NCBI RefSeq assembly: GCF_900166665.1
Contig: NZ_LT800494.1
Span: 4,028,436-4,092,435, forward strand
From: Cytobacillus gottheilii
GTDB taxonomy: Bacteria; Bacillota; Bacilli; Bacillales; Cytobacillaceae
Reading direction: 5' to 3'
Length of the DNA stretch: 64,000 nt
The position numbers and the translations under genes are program-made. Positions 52,375 through 60,934 of the stretch are shown here, one piece after another (within the stretch, counting starts at the first letter, position 1; each line of letters starts with the position of its first letter). The notes under the pieces were generated by a model. That model was given only the letters and a program-made list of their open reading frames with translations. It was not told the origin of the DNA and did no database searches.

Positions 52375-53547
52375 CTATCTTTTTTTCCTTGTCATAACAT
52401 CAAAAATGACTGCACCAGCCAGCACTCCGCCGCGAATCATGTACTGATACGAAATACCTACCCCAAGCAAGTTCATTCCATTTGTGAGCGAGGCCATAAC
52501 GATGGCACCAATAATGGCACCTGTTACCTTTCCAACACCCCCAGCAGAAGAAACCCCGCCTACGTATGCAGCAGCAATCGCATCCAGTTCAAATAAAGTT
52601 CCTGCCGTTGTTGTCGCAGACTGCAGCCGTGCCGTAAACAAAATACCCGAAAGAGCTGCCAGCATTCCCATGGATCCGAACACAATATAGGTAATCTTTT
52701 TAACATTCATTCCGCTAAGATGCGCCGCTTCCGGATTGCTGCCCACCGCATAAATATGCCGGCCAAGCACCGTCTTTGTTGTTAAAAAATGATATACAAT
52801 TACAACAAGCAGCATAACAATCACTGTCCACGAAAAGCCATTATACCCTGCTAAGATCCATGTAATATAGGCTATAATTGCCGAAACAAAGACTAGCTTT
52901 AAGGTAAAAATACCTTTTGAAACAACCTCAAACTCATACTTGATTTTATTTTTTCTATTGGTGAACTCACTATAAATATAGAATAGGATACCGGCAATTC
53001 CGACTAAAATGGAAAGCAAATGCAGTCCGCTGACCTGCAGCAGAGATGGAATATAGCCGTTTCCAATCGCATTAAAGGTATCATCCTGAATAATAATGGT
53101 TCCTGTTTTTTCTGTTACCTGCAATAATGCTCCCCGGAAAATGAGCATGCCGGCCAATGTTGCCACAAAGGAAGGAATTCCAATTTTTGCAACAAGCACC
53201 CCATTTAACAGACCGACCATAACGCCAAGAATTAGAATGATTGGAATGGTCAAAAACACGGACACACCAGCCTGTGTTAATAAAATCGCGGCAATGGCAC
53301 CGAGAAATCCAGCTGCATAACCAACAGATAGATCAATATGCCGGATCACAATTACTAGTGTCATACCAACAGCAAGTACGGCAATGTAGCCGGCGGAATC
53401 TAATAGATTGCTAATGTTGCGGGAAGACATGAAAAGGCCGTCCGTCATAATCGAAAACGTTAAAATAATAACGAATAGTGCTATATACATGCCATAATCA
53501 CGAATATTTTCACTAACGAGCGTTTTTGCTTCGTTAAATAAGTTCAT
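52375..53547 (-). CDS. gguB: Monosaccharide ABC permease (GguB/XylH-like)
   Basis: 390 residues, ten or more TM helices, carbohydrate-uptake class 2 permease. Family blocks: GMTLVIVIRHIDLSVGYAAGFLGAIAAILL, IGIPSFVATLAGMLIFRG, GRHIYAVGSNPEAAHLSGMNVKKI, ELDAIAAAYVGGVSSAGGVGKVTGAIIGAIVMASLTNGMNLLG. AGGAGG before the ATG, 12 nt after the ATPase gene. The length and middle insertion resemble GguB/MmsB of ChvE systems as well as XylH. Confidence 0.9.
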   Translation of the reverse strand: MNLFNEAKTLVSENIRDYGMYIALFVIILTFSIMTDGLFMSSRNISNLLDSAGYIAVLAVGMTLVIVIRHIDLSVGYAAGFLGAIAAILLTQAGVSVFLTIPIILILGVMVGLLNGVLVAKIGIPSFVATLAGMLIFRGALLQVTEKTGTIIIQDDTFNAIGNGYIPSLLQVSGLHLLSILVGIAGILFYIYSEFTNRKNKIKYEFEVVSKGIFTLKLVFVSAIIAYITWILAGYNGFSWTVIVMLLVVIVYHFLTTKTVLGRHIYAVGSNPEAAHLSGMNVKKITYIVFGSMGMLAALSGILFTARLQSATTTAGTLFELDAIAAAYVGGVSSAGGVGKVTGAIIGAIVMASLTNGMNLLGVGISYQYMIRGGVLAGAVIFDVMTRKKR

Positions 53548-53559
53548 CTGTTTAACCTC

Positions 53560-55080
53560 CTATTGCGTTGCGAGTTCCATGATTTTCTCTTGATCGGCCT
53601 CTGCTATTGAAAGCTCACCTTTGATCTCACCCTGTGCCATTACATACACCCGATCACTCATCCCCAGAACCTCTCCCAGTTCAGAGGAAATCATGATAAT
53701 ACTTAATCCGTTTTCAATCAGCTCATTCATAACCGAATAAATCTCAAACTTAGCTCCAACATCAATTCCTCTTGTTGGTTCATCTAAGATCAGCAGCTTC
53801 GGCCCTACAAACAGCCACTTTGCAAGTGACACCTTTTGCTGATTGCCGCCGCTTAACTTGCCTACATTCTGTTCAATAGAAGAAGCTTTTATATATAGTG
53901 ACTTTTTATAGCTCTCAGCCACTTTGATTTCCTCGTTATCATTTATCACTCCGCCAGAAGCAATATGATGAAGATTAGCAGCAGAAATATTATTTTTAAT
54001 ATCCTGAAGCAGGAAAAGTCCATCTCCCTTTCGGTCCTCTGTCACATATGCTAATCCAGCTTGAATTGCATCACTTGTATGCTTATATTCTTTTAACTCT
54101 CCATTGACCATCAGGTCCCCTTGAAGCTTATACGACTTGGCATTTCCAAAAACGCTAAGCGCCAGTTCTGTGCGCCCGGACCCCATCAAGCCCGCAATAC
54201 CGATAATCTCTCCCCGCTTAACATGAAGATTGACGTTTTTAACGACATTTCTGCCTAATTGCGGATCATAAGCAGACCAATTATGCAGCTCCAGAATTTT
54301 CTCTTCTGAAGTGTGTTTTGGTCTCTTTGGATAAATATCATCGATCTCGCGTCCAACCATATTTTTAATAATGACGCTCTCTGATATTTCACCCTTCATC
54401 GCATCAAGCGTGCAGACGGTCTCTCCATCTCTCAGCACCGTGGCTTTATCTGCAATTGAGATAACTTCTTTGAGTTTATGAGAAATCATAATGCTTGTAA
54501 TTCCCTGGTCCTTTAACTCCGATAAGAGATTTAGAAGATTTTCACTGTCATCCTCATTGAGAGCGGCTGTTGGTTCATCTAAAATCAGCAGCTTTACATC
54601 TTTCGTTAGTGCCTTGGCGATTTCTACAAGCTGCTGCTTCCCAACACCTAAATCCTTCACAAGCGTTTCTGGATTCACCTGTAAATTCACTTTTTGCAGC
54701 ATTTTTTTCGCTTCAACAATGGTCTGATTCCAATCAATGACACCGCCATTTTTGACTTCATTACCGGCAAAAATATTTTCATAGACTGTTAAATCCGGGA
54801 ATAAGGCCAGCTCCTGATAAATAATGGCGATTCCCTCTTTTACGCTATCGCTTATTTTATGAAACTGCTGTACTTTTCCTTCAAAAACGATATCGCCTTC
54901 ATATGTTCCATAAGGATACACACCGCTGAGCACCTTCATTAATGTCGATTTCCCGGCACCATTTTCACCTATTAAACAATGAATTTCTCCTTTTTCTACT
55001 TTAAAGCTAACATTGCTTAAAGCTTTGACACCGGTAAAGCTTTTTGAAATTGAGTTCATTTCTAGAATATTTTGAGCCAT
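53560..55080 (-). CDS. gguA: Monosaccharide ABC ATPase (GguA/XylG-like)
   Basis: 506 residues with two fused ATPase domains. The first has Walker A GENGAGKST, LGVGKQQLVEIAKAL and LILDEPTAAL; the second has the usual degenerate GLMGSGRTEL loop, LSGGNQQKVSLAKWL and LILDEPTRGIDVG. This is the carbohydrate-uptake class 2 ATPase that drives the neighbouring permease. AGGAGTG before the ATG. It is separated from the binding-protein gene by 125 nt with a stem-loop. Confidence 0.92.
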   Translation of the reverse strand: MAQNILEMNSISKSFTGVKALSNVSFKVEKGEIHCLIGENGAGKSTLMKVLSGVYPYGTYEGDIVFEGKVQQFHKISDSVKEGIAIIYQELALFPDLTVYENIFAGNEVKNGGVIDWNQTIVEAKKMLQKVNLQVNPETLVKDLGVGKQQLVEIAKALTKDVKLLILDEPTAALNEDDSENLLNLLSELKDQGITSIMISHKLKEVISIADKATVLRDGETVCTLDAMKGEISESVIIKNMVGREIDDIYPKRPKHTSEEKILELHNWSAYDPQLGRNVVKNVNLHVKRGEIIGIAGLMGSGRTELALSVFGNAKSYKLQGDLMVNGELKEYKHTSDAIQAGLAYVTEDRKGDGLFLLQDIKNNISAANLHHIASGGVINDNEEIKVAESYKKSLYIKASSIEQNVGKLSGGNQQKVSLAKWLFVGPKLLILDEPTRGIDVGAKFEIYSVMNELIENGLSIIMISSELGEVLGMSDRVYVMAQGEIKGELSIAEADQEKIMELATQ

Positions 55081-55165
55081 ACTTTCACTCCTATCACCTA
55101 AGCGGATGTGTACATCACTTCACCCGTTCACATTCTCCACCAGCTATAGCCTTAACAATGGCGAA

Positions 55166-55189
55166 TAGTGATAGATTGCTCTATCACTA
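55166..55189 (-). promoter_or_regulatory. Intercistronic stem-loop between chvE and gguA
   Basis: Perfect 9-bp stem TAGTGATAG / CTATCACTA with a 6-nt loop and no T-run after it. More likely an RNA-stabilising or processing hairpin than a full terminator; such a stem would keep binding-protein mRNA more abundant than ATPase mRNA. Confidence 0.5.
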
Positions 55190-55205
55190 CCTGCCACCAG
55201 CAATC

Positions 55206-56318
55206 TTACAGTCCTGTAAATTCGCTTGCCTCGTAATACTCAGAATCAATTAATTCCTTCTTAACATTTTCCTGATTAACTACAATGACATTTGTTTGTT
55301 TTGCTTTCACTTCTACCGCGCCATTATCATAAGAACCTGTTGTTTCAGGTGTGTCTCCATCTAAAATTGAAATCGCCATTCCCATTGCATCTGTCACAAG
55401 TGTACGAACATCTTTGAAAACTGTCATAGATTGTTTTCCATCAATGACATATTGAATGGAAGCTTTTTCTGCATCCTGCCCTGTGACTGTGTAAGAAGAA
55501 ATATCACCATCAGAAGCAAACACATCTGCAATTGAACGAGCTGTTCCATCATTAGGTGCAAGGATTGAAATATCACCCTTCATATCAGCTCCAACAGCTG
55601 TTAGGTTCGTTTGCGCTTTATTTTTTGCTTCATTTGGATCCCAGTTTGTTGTTACCTGGCCAAGAATTTTACTCATTTCGTCACGTGTAAGCTCTGCCTT
55701 GTCTTTTAGCGCTTCTGCTTCACTTGAATTGGCAATTTTAAAAGTTCCGTCAGCGATTTTTGGCTGAAGAGTGCTCCATGCCCCTTCAAAGAATAAGAAT
55801 GCATTATTATCTGTTGCTGCTCCTGCATACAAGTAAAGCGGTACATCTGTGCCTGATGCTTGATCGATTAAATATTGGCCTTGTGCCGCACCAACAGCAA
55901 CACTGTCAAACGTTACATAATAATCAACTGCGTCTGTATTTGTAATGAGACGGTCATACGCAATAACCGTAATGCCTTCTTTCTTAGCAGCTTCTACAGC
56001 TGATGCCGCTGCATCACCGTCCTGAGGACAGATAATGAGAACATCAATGCCTTTGCTGATCAATGTTTCCACATTTTCCTTTTCTTTTGCTGAAGAGCCT
56101 TGGCTGAATAGTATTTCAGTTGTGTAGTCAGAATCATCTAAAGCAGCTTTGAAGCGTTCTTCATCCTGAACCCATCTTGGTTCATCCTTTGTAGGCAGGA
56201 CAATCCCCACATCTACTCCGCTGCCGCTGCCGCCAGCACCGCTGCTGCATGCCGCAAGCATTGCTGCAAAAAGTGTAAAAATAAACAATAAGGACATTCT
56301 CTTTAATCGTTTTCTCAT
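55206..56318 (-). CDS. chvE: ChvE-like monosaccharide-binding lipoprotein
   Basis: 370 residues. Lipoprotein signal MLAAC (Cys24) after a basic N-terminus, Gly/Ser linker, then the binding fold: VGIVLPTKDEPRWVQDEERFKAAL, ENVETLISKGIDVLIICPQDGDAAASAVEAAKKEGITVIAYDRLI, YYVTFDSVAVGAAQGQYLI, AATDNNAFLFFEGAW, ISILAPNDGTARSIADVF, TGQDAEKASIQYVIDGKQSMTVFKD. Closest in plan to ChvE of multiple-sugar (xylose, arabinose, glucose, galactose) uptake. First gene of the transport operon, behind a cre site. Confidence 0.9.
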   Translation of the reverse strand: MRKRLKRMSLLFIFTLFAAMLAACSSGAGGSGSGVDVGIVLPTKDEPRWVQDEERFKAALDDSDYTTEILFSQGSSAKEKENVETLISKGIDVLIICPQDGDAAASAVEAAKKEGITVIAYDRLITNTDAVDYYVTFDSVAVGAAQGQYLIDQASGTDVPLYLYAGAATDNNAFLFFEGAWSTLQPKIADGTFKIANSSEAEALKDKAELTRDEMSKILGQVTTNWDPNEAKNKAQTNLTAVGADMKGDISILAPNDGTARSIADVFASDGDISSYTVTGQDAEKASIQYVIDGKQSMTVFKDVRTLVTDAMGMAISILDGDTPETTGSYDNGAVEVKAKQTNVIVVNQENVKKELIDSEYYEASEFTGL

Positions 56319-56360
56319 TCTGAAACCCCTTTCAAAATTGTTTGTCTGTTTACACTTTTC

Positions 56361-56399
56361 ATTATATTTTGGCAGGGGTTTAGTTTGTAAGCGTTATCA
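56361..56399 (-). promoter_or_regulatory. chvE promoter with overlapping cre site
   Basis: TGTAAGCGTTATCA (56386-56399) matches the CcpA cre consensus TGWAAGCGYTWWCW at all positions. On the minus strand a perfect -10 TATAAT occupies 56366-56361, and the -35 region (weak TACAAA) falls on the cre at a 17-bp spacing. CcpA binding would block RNA polymerase, giving glucose repression of the transport operon. Confidence 0.75.
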
Positions 56400-56559
56400 A
56401 TAGCAATCTTTTAGCATTAACTGGATTTTTTTATTATTTGAGGTTTATAGGGTTGAGGATGGTTATGCAGGATAGAAAGAGAGTTTTGGATGAAAAATTA
56501 CATATTTAATATTTATTACTTATTAATGAAGCAGGATCACGCTATGTTATGTTGGTTGA

Positions 56560-56682
56560 TTGAAGCGGAAGGCGGCGAGACTCCTGTGGGACGAGTGGGA
56601 AGGTGAGACCCCACAGGCGCATGCGCCGAGGAGACTCACCGCCCGCCCCGCGGAAAGCGAGCTGCCTGAAGCGGAAATCAAC
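56560..56682. repeat. GC-rich palindromic repeat copy
   Basis: GAAGCGGAAGGCGGCGAGACTCCTGTGGGACGAG and GGTGAGACCCCACAGGCGCATGCGCCGAGGAGACTCACCGCCCGCCCCGCGGAAAGCGAG features, flanked by an outer GGTTGATT / AATCAACC inverted repeat (about 56553-56560 and 56676-56683). Well preserved copy of the family. Confidence 0.7.
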
Positions 56683-58335
56683 CTAGGCAGAAACTCTTAA
56701 ATTTTTCCTCTGTTTCCTAAATACCGCTTTCCACACTATAAAGTTAGCAATTAATAAGATACCTAAGTATAGATACGAACCGTAGCTCAGCTGCTGAATG
56801 GCTATATAATGCCCGCCTGCTAATAGTCCAACAGGAATGAACAATATAAATGCTTTCCACCCTTGTGAATTGCCCACTTCTTCAAGAGGCTTCGAAAAAG
56901 GAATCCTGCTCCCAAAACTAACATAGCAAATCACTGTATATAGAAAGCTTGCCACGAGAACAGCTGCTAAGTCGGGAATAATTCTTGTTCCGTAAATGAA
57001 ACAAAAGATGATGCCTAAAACAATATATAGCGGAATATAAAGCGAAATTAAAAAGGCTTTTAAACTGCTTTTACGTAAATTAGTATAATCCTCAATCGGA
57101 AAAATTTTATACACCCAGGAAGCCTTATACTTACTTGAATAGCCTAGCATGAGCACTGTCGTTGGGATAATCAGCATACTGAAATAAACATTCAAATAGC
57201 TGACACTTTCTGTGAAATCAGCTTCCCCGCCAGATGCAACATTAAATATGAAGATAAAAGGAATCACCAATGAAAAACCTAGTGATGGATAGACCTTCAG
57301 CTTAAACTCCCGCTCCTGCTTCATCATTAAGGTAGTAAAGCGATAAAAGGCTCTTTCATCGTTGGTTCTGCAAATAACCTTTAACAGCAGTTCTTTGAGA
57401 TGATTTTTTCTTTCTTTTTTCGATTTGCTTGAGCTTAAGAGCTTTTGCAGATTTCGTTCAAACGTCGGAATAAGCTTCATATAAATCCAGATCGATAGGA
57501 TCGGCACTACAATGGCTAAGATGCTAAAAATAATCGTCATAATGGAAGTATTTCCATTCAGCAATAATTCGTATGGTGCCGCAAACCACATGGGAATAAG
57601 GAAAATGCTCCACCAATGATAATCAGCCACCATATTTAAATCGACAAATTCAAAAGACCTGGCAAGAAATTGATACCCCACCATCAGCACTAATGATAAG
57701 CCAATTTGCACATAGTTGATCATATCCTTCAGCTTTTCTCCGTCAAAAAACTTCAAAATGGCAATATATAAGATTGCTGTGATGACAACAATAAATATAT
57801 TAATAAGGATCAATTCTATAAGGGTTATAAGGAAAAAGATTATTCCTTGTCTAAATAAGCTCACCACAAGCGGAATGGCTGTTAGGGCAATCGTCAAATA
57901 GGATAAATAAATGAAGATATGCATAAACTTAGCCGCATTCACTGTTTTTGCAGAAATCGGCTTTGTTAATAAAATGCTTCGATCTCTAACATCAAGTAAG
58001 ACATTGGAAAAATCAGCAATCATCGATGTCATAATCATAAAAATAATAATGGCATAAGCAATACTGAGCTGAAACAGATAACTGTCTCCAAAACCCATAA
58101 AAGGAATTAGAACAAGACCAATAAGAACATAAATCCATAGTGATTTCATGTATCCATATTTTTTGTCCTCTTGCCCTTTTTTGTTGGCCTCTTGATTAAA
58201 AAAAGTCGGTACTCTGCGCTCATCCATGGTCAGTTTGATTTGGAGGATTTTTCTCATAGCAGTATAATCAACACCGATTTTCGTAAACAAAATTTGAATT
58301 TTATCAAGCAGCTGCAAGGTTTTAAAATCGTCCAT
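56683..58335 (-). CDS. ABC exporter permease
   Basis: 550 residues. Cytoplasmic N-terminus (~70 residues), then about twelve TM helices in two groups separated by a charged cytoplasmic loop (ERNLQKLLSSSKSKKERKNHLKELLLKV). It is encoded directly after an ABC ATPase with a one-base stop/start overlap (TAATG), so the two form one exporter. Substrate unknown; no lantibiotic or immunity marker seen. Confidence 0.85.
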   Translation of the reverse strand: MDDFKTLQLLDKIQILFTKIGVDYTAMRKILQIKLTMDERRVPTFFNQEANKKGQEDKKYGYMKSLWIYVLIGLVLIPFMGFGDSYLFQLSIAYAIIIFMIMTSMIADFSNVLLDVRDRSILLTKPISAKTVNAAKFMHIFIYLSYLTIALTAIPLVVSLFRQGIIFFLITLIELILINIFIVVITAILYIAILKFFDGEKLKDMINYVQIGLSLVLMVGYQFLARSFEFVDLNMVADYHWWSIFLIPMWFAAPYELLLNGNTSIMTIIFSILAIVVPILSIWIYMKLIPTFERNLQKLLSSSKSKKERKNHLKELLLKVICRTNDERAFYRFTTLMMKQEREFKLKVYPSLGFSLVIPFIFIFNVASGGEADFTESVSYLNVYFSMLIIPTTVLMLGYSSKYKASWVYKIFPIEDYTNLRKSSLKAFLISLYIPLYIVLGIIFCFIYGTRIIPDLAAVLVASFLYTVICYVSFGSRIPFSKPLEEVGNSQGWKAFILFIPVGLLAGGHYIAIQQLSYGSYLYLGILLIANFIVWKAVFRKQRKNLRVSA

Positions 58336-59120
58336 TACTGCACCTCTTGAACAACGGAAACAAATCGTTCGCCAATTTCCTTATGATTATTAAAGCCTGT
58401 TAATTGATTAAAAATCCCTTCAAGCGAGCCGCCCATATTGCCTTCCTGAAGCTGTTCAAACGTTCCATCTGCTGCGATTCTTCCATCATTCAGCAGGATG
58501 ATGCGGCTGCTGATTTTCTCCACGACATCCATAATATGTGATGAGTAAAAGATCGTTTTTCCTTCTGCAGCAAGCTGAGCAAGAATCTCTTTAAAAATCA
58601 TTACACTATTCGCATCCAAACCATTAATCGGTTCATCTAAAAATAATAAATCAGGGTTATGTATCACACTCGCAATGATTAATAGTTTTTGTCTCATTCC
58701 TTTTGAATAAGAAGATATTCTGGAGTGATAAACTTCTCCAATTCCAAATAGCTCCATTAAAGATTTTGCCTTTTCTGCAGCCACTTCCAACTCCATCCCG
58801 TACATCTGCCCAATAAAACTTAAATACTCATAACCTGTTAAGTTATCATAAATATCTGCTACTTCAGGAACGTAGCCGATTCTTCTTTTGTATTCAATGC
58901 CGCTTTTTTGAATATCCTCACCAAACAGTTTAATGTCTCCTTCGTATTCTCCTTCAATGCCTAATATCATTTTAACTGTCGTACTTTTTCCGGCACCATT
59001 TGGTCCGATATAGCCAATAATTTCTCCTCTTGAGACTCGCAAGTCAATTCCTTTCAGAATCTGCTTGCTCCCAAAGCTTTTCGTCAAATTAGAAATACTT
59101 AATACCTCCTGCTGCTCCAT
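58335..59120 (-). CDS. ABC exporter ATP-binding protein
   Basis: 261 residues, ABC-2 exporter class (CcmA/NatA/YxlF-like). Walker A GPNGAGKST, Q-loop region GYVPEVADIYDNLTGYEYL, signature YSKGMRQKLLI, Walker B LLFLDEPINGLDA, H-loop YSSHIMD. GGGAGGA lies 7 nt before the ATG. Divergent from the MerR-family gene, whose product may sense the exported compound. Confidence 0.92.
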   Translation of the reverse strand: MEQQEVLSISNLTKSFGSKQILKGIDLRVSRGEIIGYIGPNGAGKSTTVKMILGIEGEYEGDIKLFGEDIQKSGIEYKRRIGYVPEVADIYDNLTGYEYLSFIGQMYGMELEVAAEKAKSLMELFGIGEVYHSRISSYSKGMRQKLLIIASVIHNPDLLFLDEPINGLDANSVMIFKEILAQLAAEGKTIFYSSHIMDVVEKISSRIILLNDGRIAADGTFEQLQEGNMGGSLEGIFNQLTGFNNHKEIGERFVSVVQEVQ

Positions 59121-59229
59121 TCCATATTCCTCCCATCCATTTTCCAGTTACTATAACATACGAATGAAAGTTAAAACAGTTTCTAAAATTTAGATTTGTT
59201 TGTGCAAAATTTGCTTTTTAAGGATAATG

Positions 59230-59335
59230 GGGTGATGATTCCTGCTCCATGGGACTCGCTTTCTGCCGGGAAAGGTGCTGAACTCTGCACCGCTGCCTTC
59301 CGGTGGATTCTCAAGCTCTCCTAAAAAAAAACTAC
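59230..59335. repeat. Degenerate GC-rich repeat remnant
   Basis: CATGGGACTCGCTTTCTGCCGGGAAAGGTGCTGAACTCTGCACCGCTGCCTTCCGG resembles the left half of the 47.0-kb copy, with more mismatches; the right half is missing. Confidence 0.5.
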
Positions 59336-59382
59336 AGCCTTTATGAAAAGATTAAAAATTTCCTATAATTTGAATTTATAAC

Positions 59383-59413
59383 TTGAACCTCTAGTTCCTA
59401 GAGGTTTTATAAT
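59383..59413 (+). promoter_or_regulatory. MerR-type promoter with 19-bp spacer and dyad
   Basis: -35 TTGAAC (59383-59388), 19-bp spacer, perfect -10 TATAAT (59408-59413). Inside the spacer is a perfect 9-3-9 dyad AACCTCTAG-TTC-CTAGAGGTT (59386-59406). The over-long spacer with centred dyad is diagnostic of promoters twisted open by MerR-family activators. It drives the MerR gene itself. Confidence 0.88.
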
Positions 59414-59444
59414 GAACACATACTTTTAAGAAAGAGGGATGATC

Positions 59445-60212
59445 ATGGATAAAGGCAATTCGTTTTCTATTGGGCAATTCTCTGAAAAAACAGGGATCTC
59501 AATTCGGACTTTACATTATTACGATGAAATTGGCCTTTTAGTACCTGAAAAGCACCCCAGTTCTGGCCACCGTATTTACAATCATGATGATTTACTGACA
59601 TTGCAGAAAATTATTAGCCTTAAATTCCTTGGATATAGTCTTGATAAAATAACAAACTTATTAAAAGAAAGCCGCTTTACTGTAGATTTAAATGAAACAT
59701 TAACACTTCACTTGGATGCATTAGAAAAAGAGAAAGAACGCATTCATCAATCCATAACAGCTATACAAAGGGTCATCAAGGTACTGCAGGCGGAGGAAGA
59801 AATAGATAGCACAATACTATTCACCCTAATCCATAGCGTGCAAACAGAACAAATACAGGCAGATTGGATGGAACGTCATATGCTGACAGATATTAAAGAA
59901 AGCTTATCGCTGAAAACAGAGGATGATAAAGCCAAACTAGATCAAACGTATATTCAATTATCCAAGGAAGTAAAGGAGCTATATGGTCAGCCTATTGATG
60001 ACCCAAAAGTCCAAAATATGATCAGTGCCTACATTAAATCCTCTTTTGAATTTCTCGGAGACGATCTGTTAGAAAAACTCGCTAATGCCAATATAGAAGA
60101 AATTGATATCAAAGAACTGGAAGAAATGACGCATAATCCTTTTACTGAAGAAGAACAAGAGTGGCTTAATTTAGCGATGGAATATCATATGAAACAAGCA
60201 GAGGTAGAATAA
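59445..60212 (+). CDS. MerR-family regulator with TipAS-like C-terminus
   Basis: 255 residues. N-terminal MerR winged helix (FSIGQFSEKTGISIRTLHYYDEIGLLVPEKHPSSGHRIYNHDDLLTLQKIISLKFLGYSLDKI), dimerisation coiled coil (~80-115), then ~140 helical residues resembling the TipAS/Mta antibiotic-binding domain (TQIYLSKEVKEL-like IQLSKEVKELYGQPIDDPKVQNMI...NPFTEEEQEWLN). The start ATG 59445 has AGAGGG 6 nt upstream, better than the ATG two codons before. Autoregulated through the dyad promoter; the divergent ABC exporter is the likely second target. Confidence 0.9.
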   Translation: MDKGNSFSIGQFSEKTGISIRTLHYYDEIGLLVPEKHPSSGHRIYNHDDLLTLQKIISLKFLGYSLDKITNLLKESRFTVDLNETLTLHLDALEKEKERIHQSITAIQRVIKVLQAEEEIDSTILFTLIHSVQTEQIQADWMERHMLTDIKESLSLKTEDDKAKLDQTYIQLSKEVKELYGQPIDDPKVQNMISAYIKSSFEFLGDDLLEKLANANIEEIDIKELEEMTHNPFTEEEQEWLNLAMEYHMKQAEVE

Positions 60213-60284
60213 TTCTTTTTTCGATGGCGGGCACTTGCTTTAGTTTTACTACCCGCCTCTTTTCATAGATGCGAAGCACTTTCA

Positions 60285-60837
60285 ATCGCTCTTTATGCCC
60301 GTCGGCTTCTTTTTTTATCGCTGGCGGGCACTTATTTACCTTCTTTGTGCCCCTCGGCTTCTTTTTTCATCGCTGACGGGCACTTTCTACCGACCTTTGT
60401 GCCCGCCGGCTTCTTTTTTTATCGTTGACGGGCACTTATTCACCTTCTTTGTGCCCGCCGGTTTCTTTTTTTATGGCTGACGGGCACTTATTCACCTTCT
60501 TTGTGCCCCTCGGCTTCTCTTTTTATCGTTGACGGGCACTTATTCACCTTCTTTGTACCCGCCGGCTTCTTTTTTTATCGTTGACGGGCACTTATTCACC
60601 TTCTTTGTGCCCGCCGGCTTCTTTTTTTATGGCTGACGGGCACTTATTCACCTTCTTTGTGCCCGCCGGCTTCTTTTTTTATGGCTGACGGGCACTTATT
60701 CACCTTCTTTGTGCCCCTCGGCTTCTTTTTTCATGGCTGACGGGCACTTATTCACCTTCTTTGTGCCCCTCGGCTTCTCTTTTCATCGCTGGCGGGCTCT
60801 TTCTACCGACTTTTGTGCCCGCCGACTTCTTTTTTCA
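60285..60837. repeat. 52-bp tandem array, left part (11 units)
   Basis: Eleven units spaced by exactly 52 bp; the GGCTTC-type landmark recurs at 60304, 60356, 60408, 60460, 60512, 60564, 60616, 60668, 60720, 60772 and 60824. Each unit holds CGGGCAC, a 15-nt loop and GTGCCCG, then a CGGCTTC and a run of 5-7 T, so every unit looks like a small plus-strand terminator. Units differ by a few bases (TTATTCACC / TTTCTACCG; CGCCGG / CCCTCGG). It begins about 70 nt after the MerR gene stop. Open frames inside it are by-products. Confidence 0.9.
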
Positions 60838-60934
60838 GATTAAGTCCATATAATTGTGTAAAAAGAAAGAGTCATTTTATTCCTATTTGTCCACAATGTT
60901 AACGACCAAGAAAACATTGGAAAGAGGGATAAAA

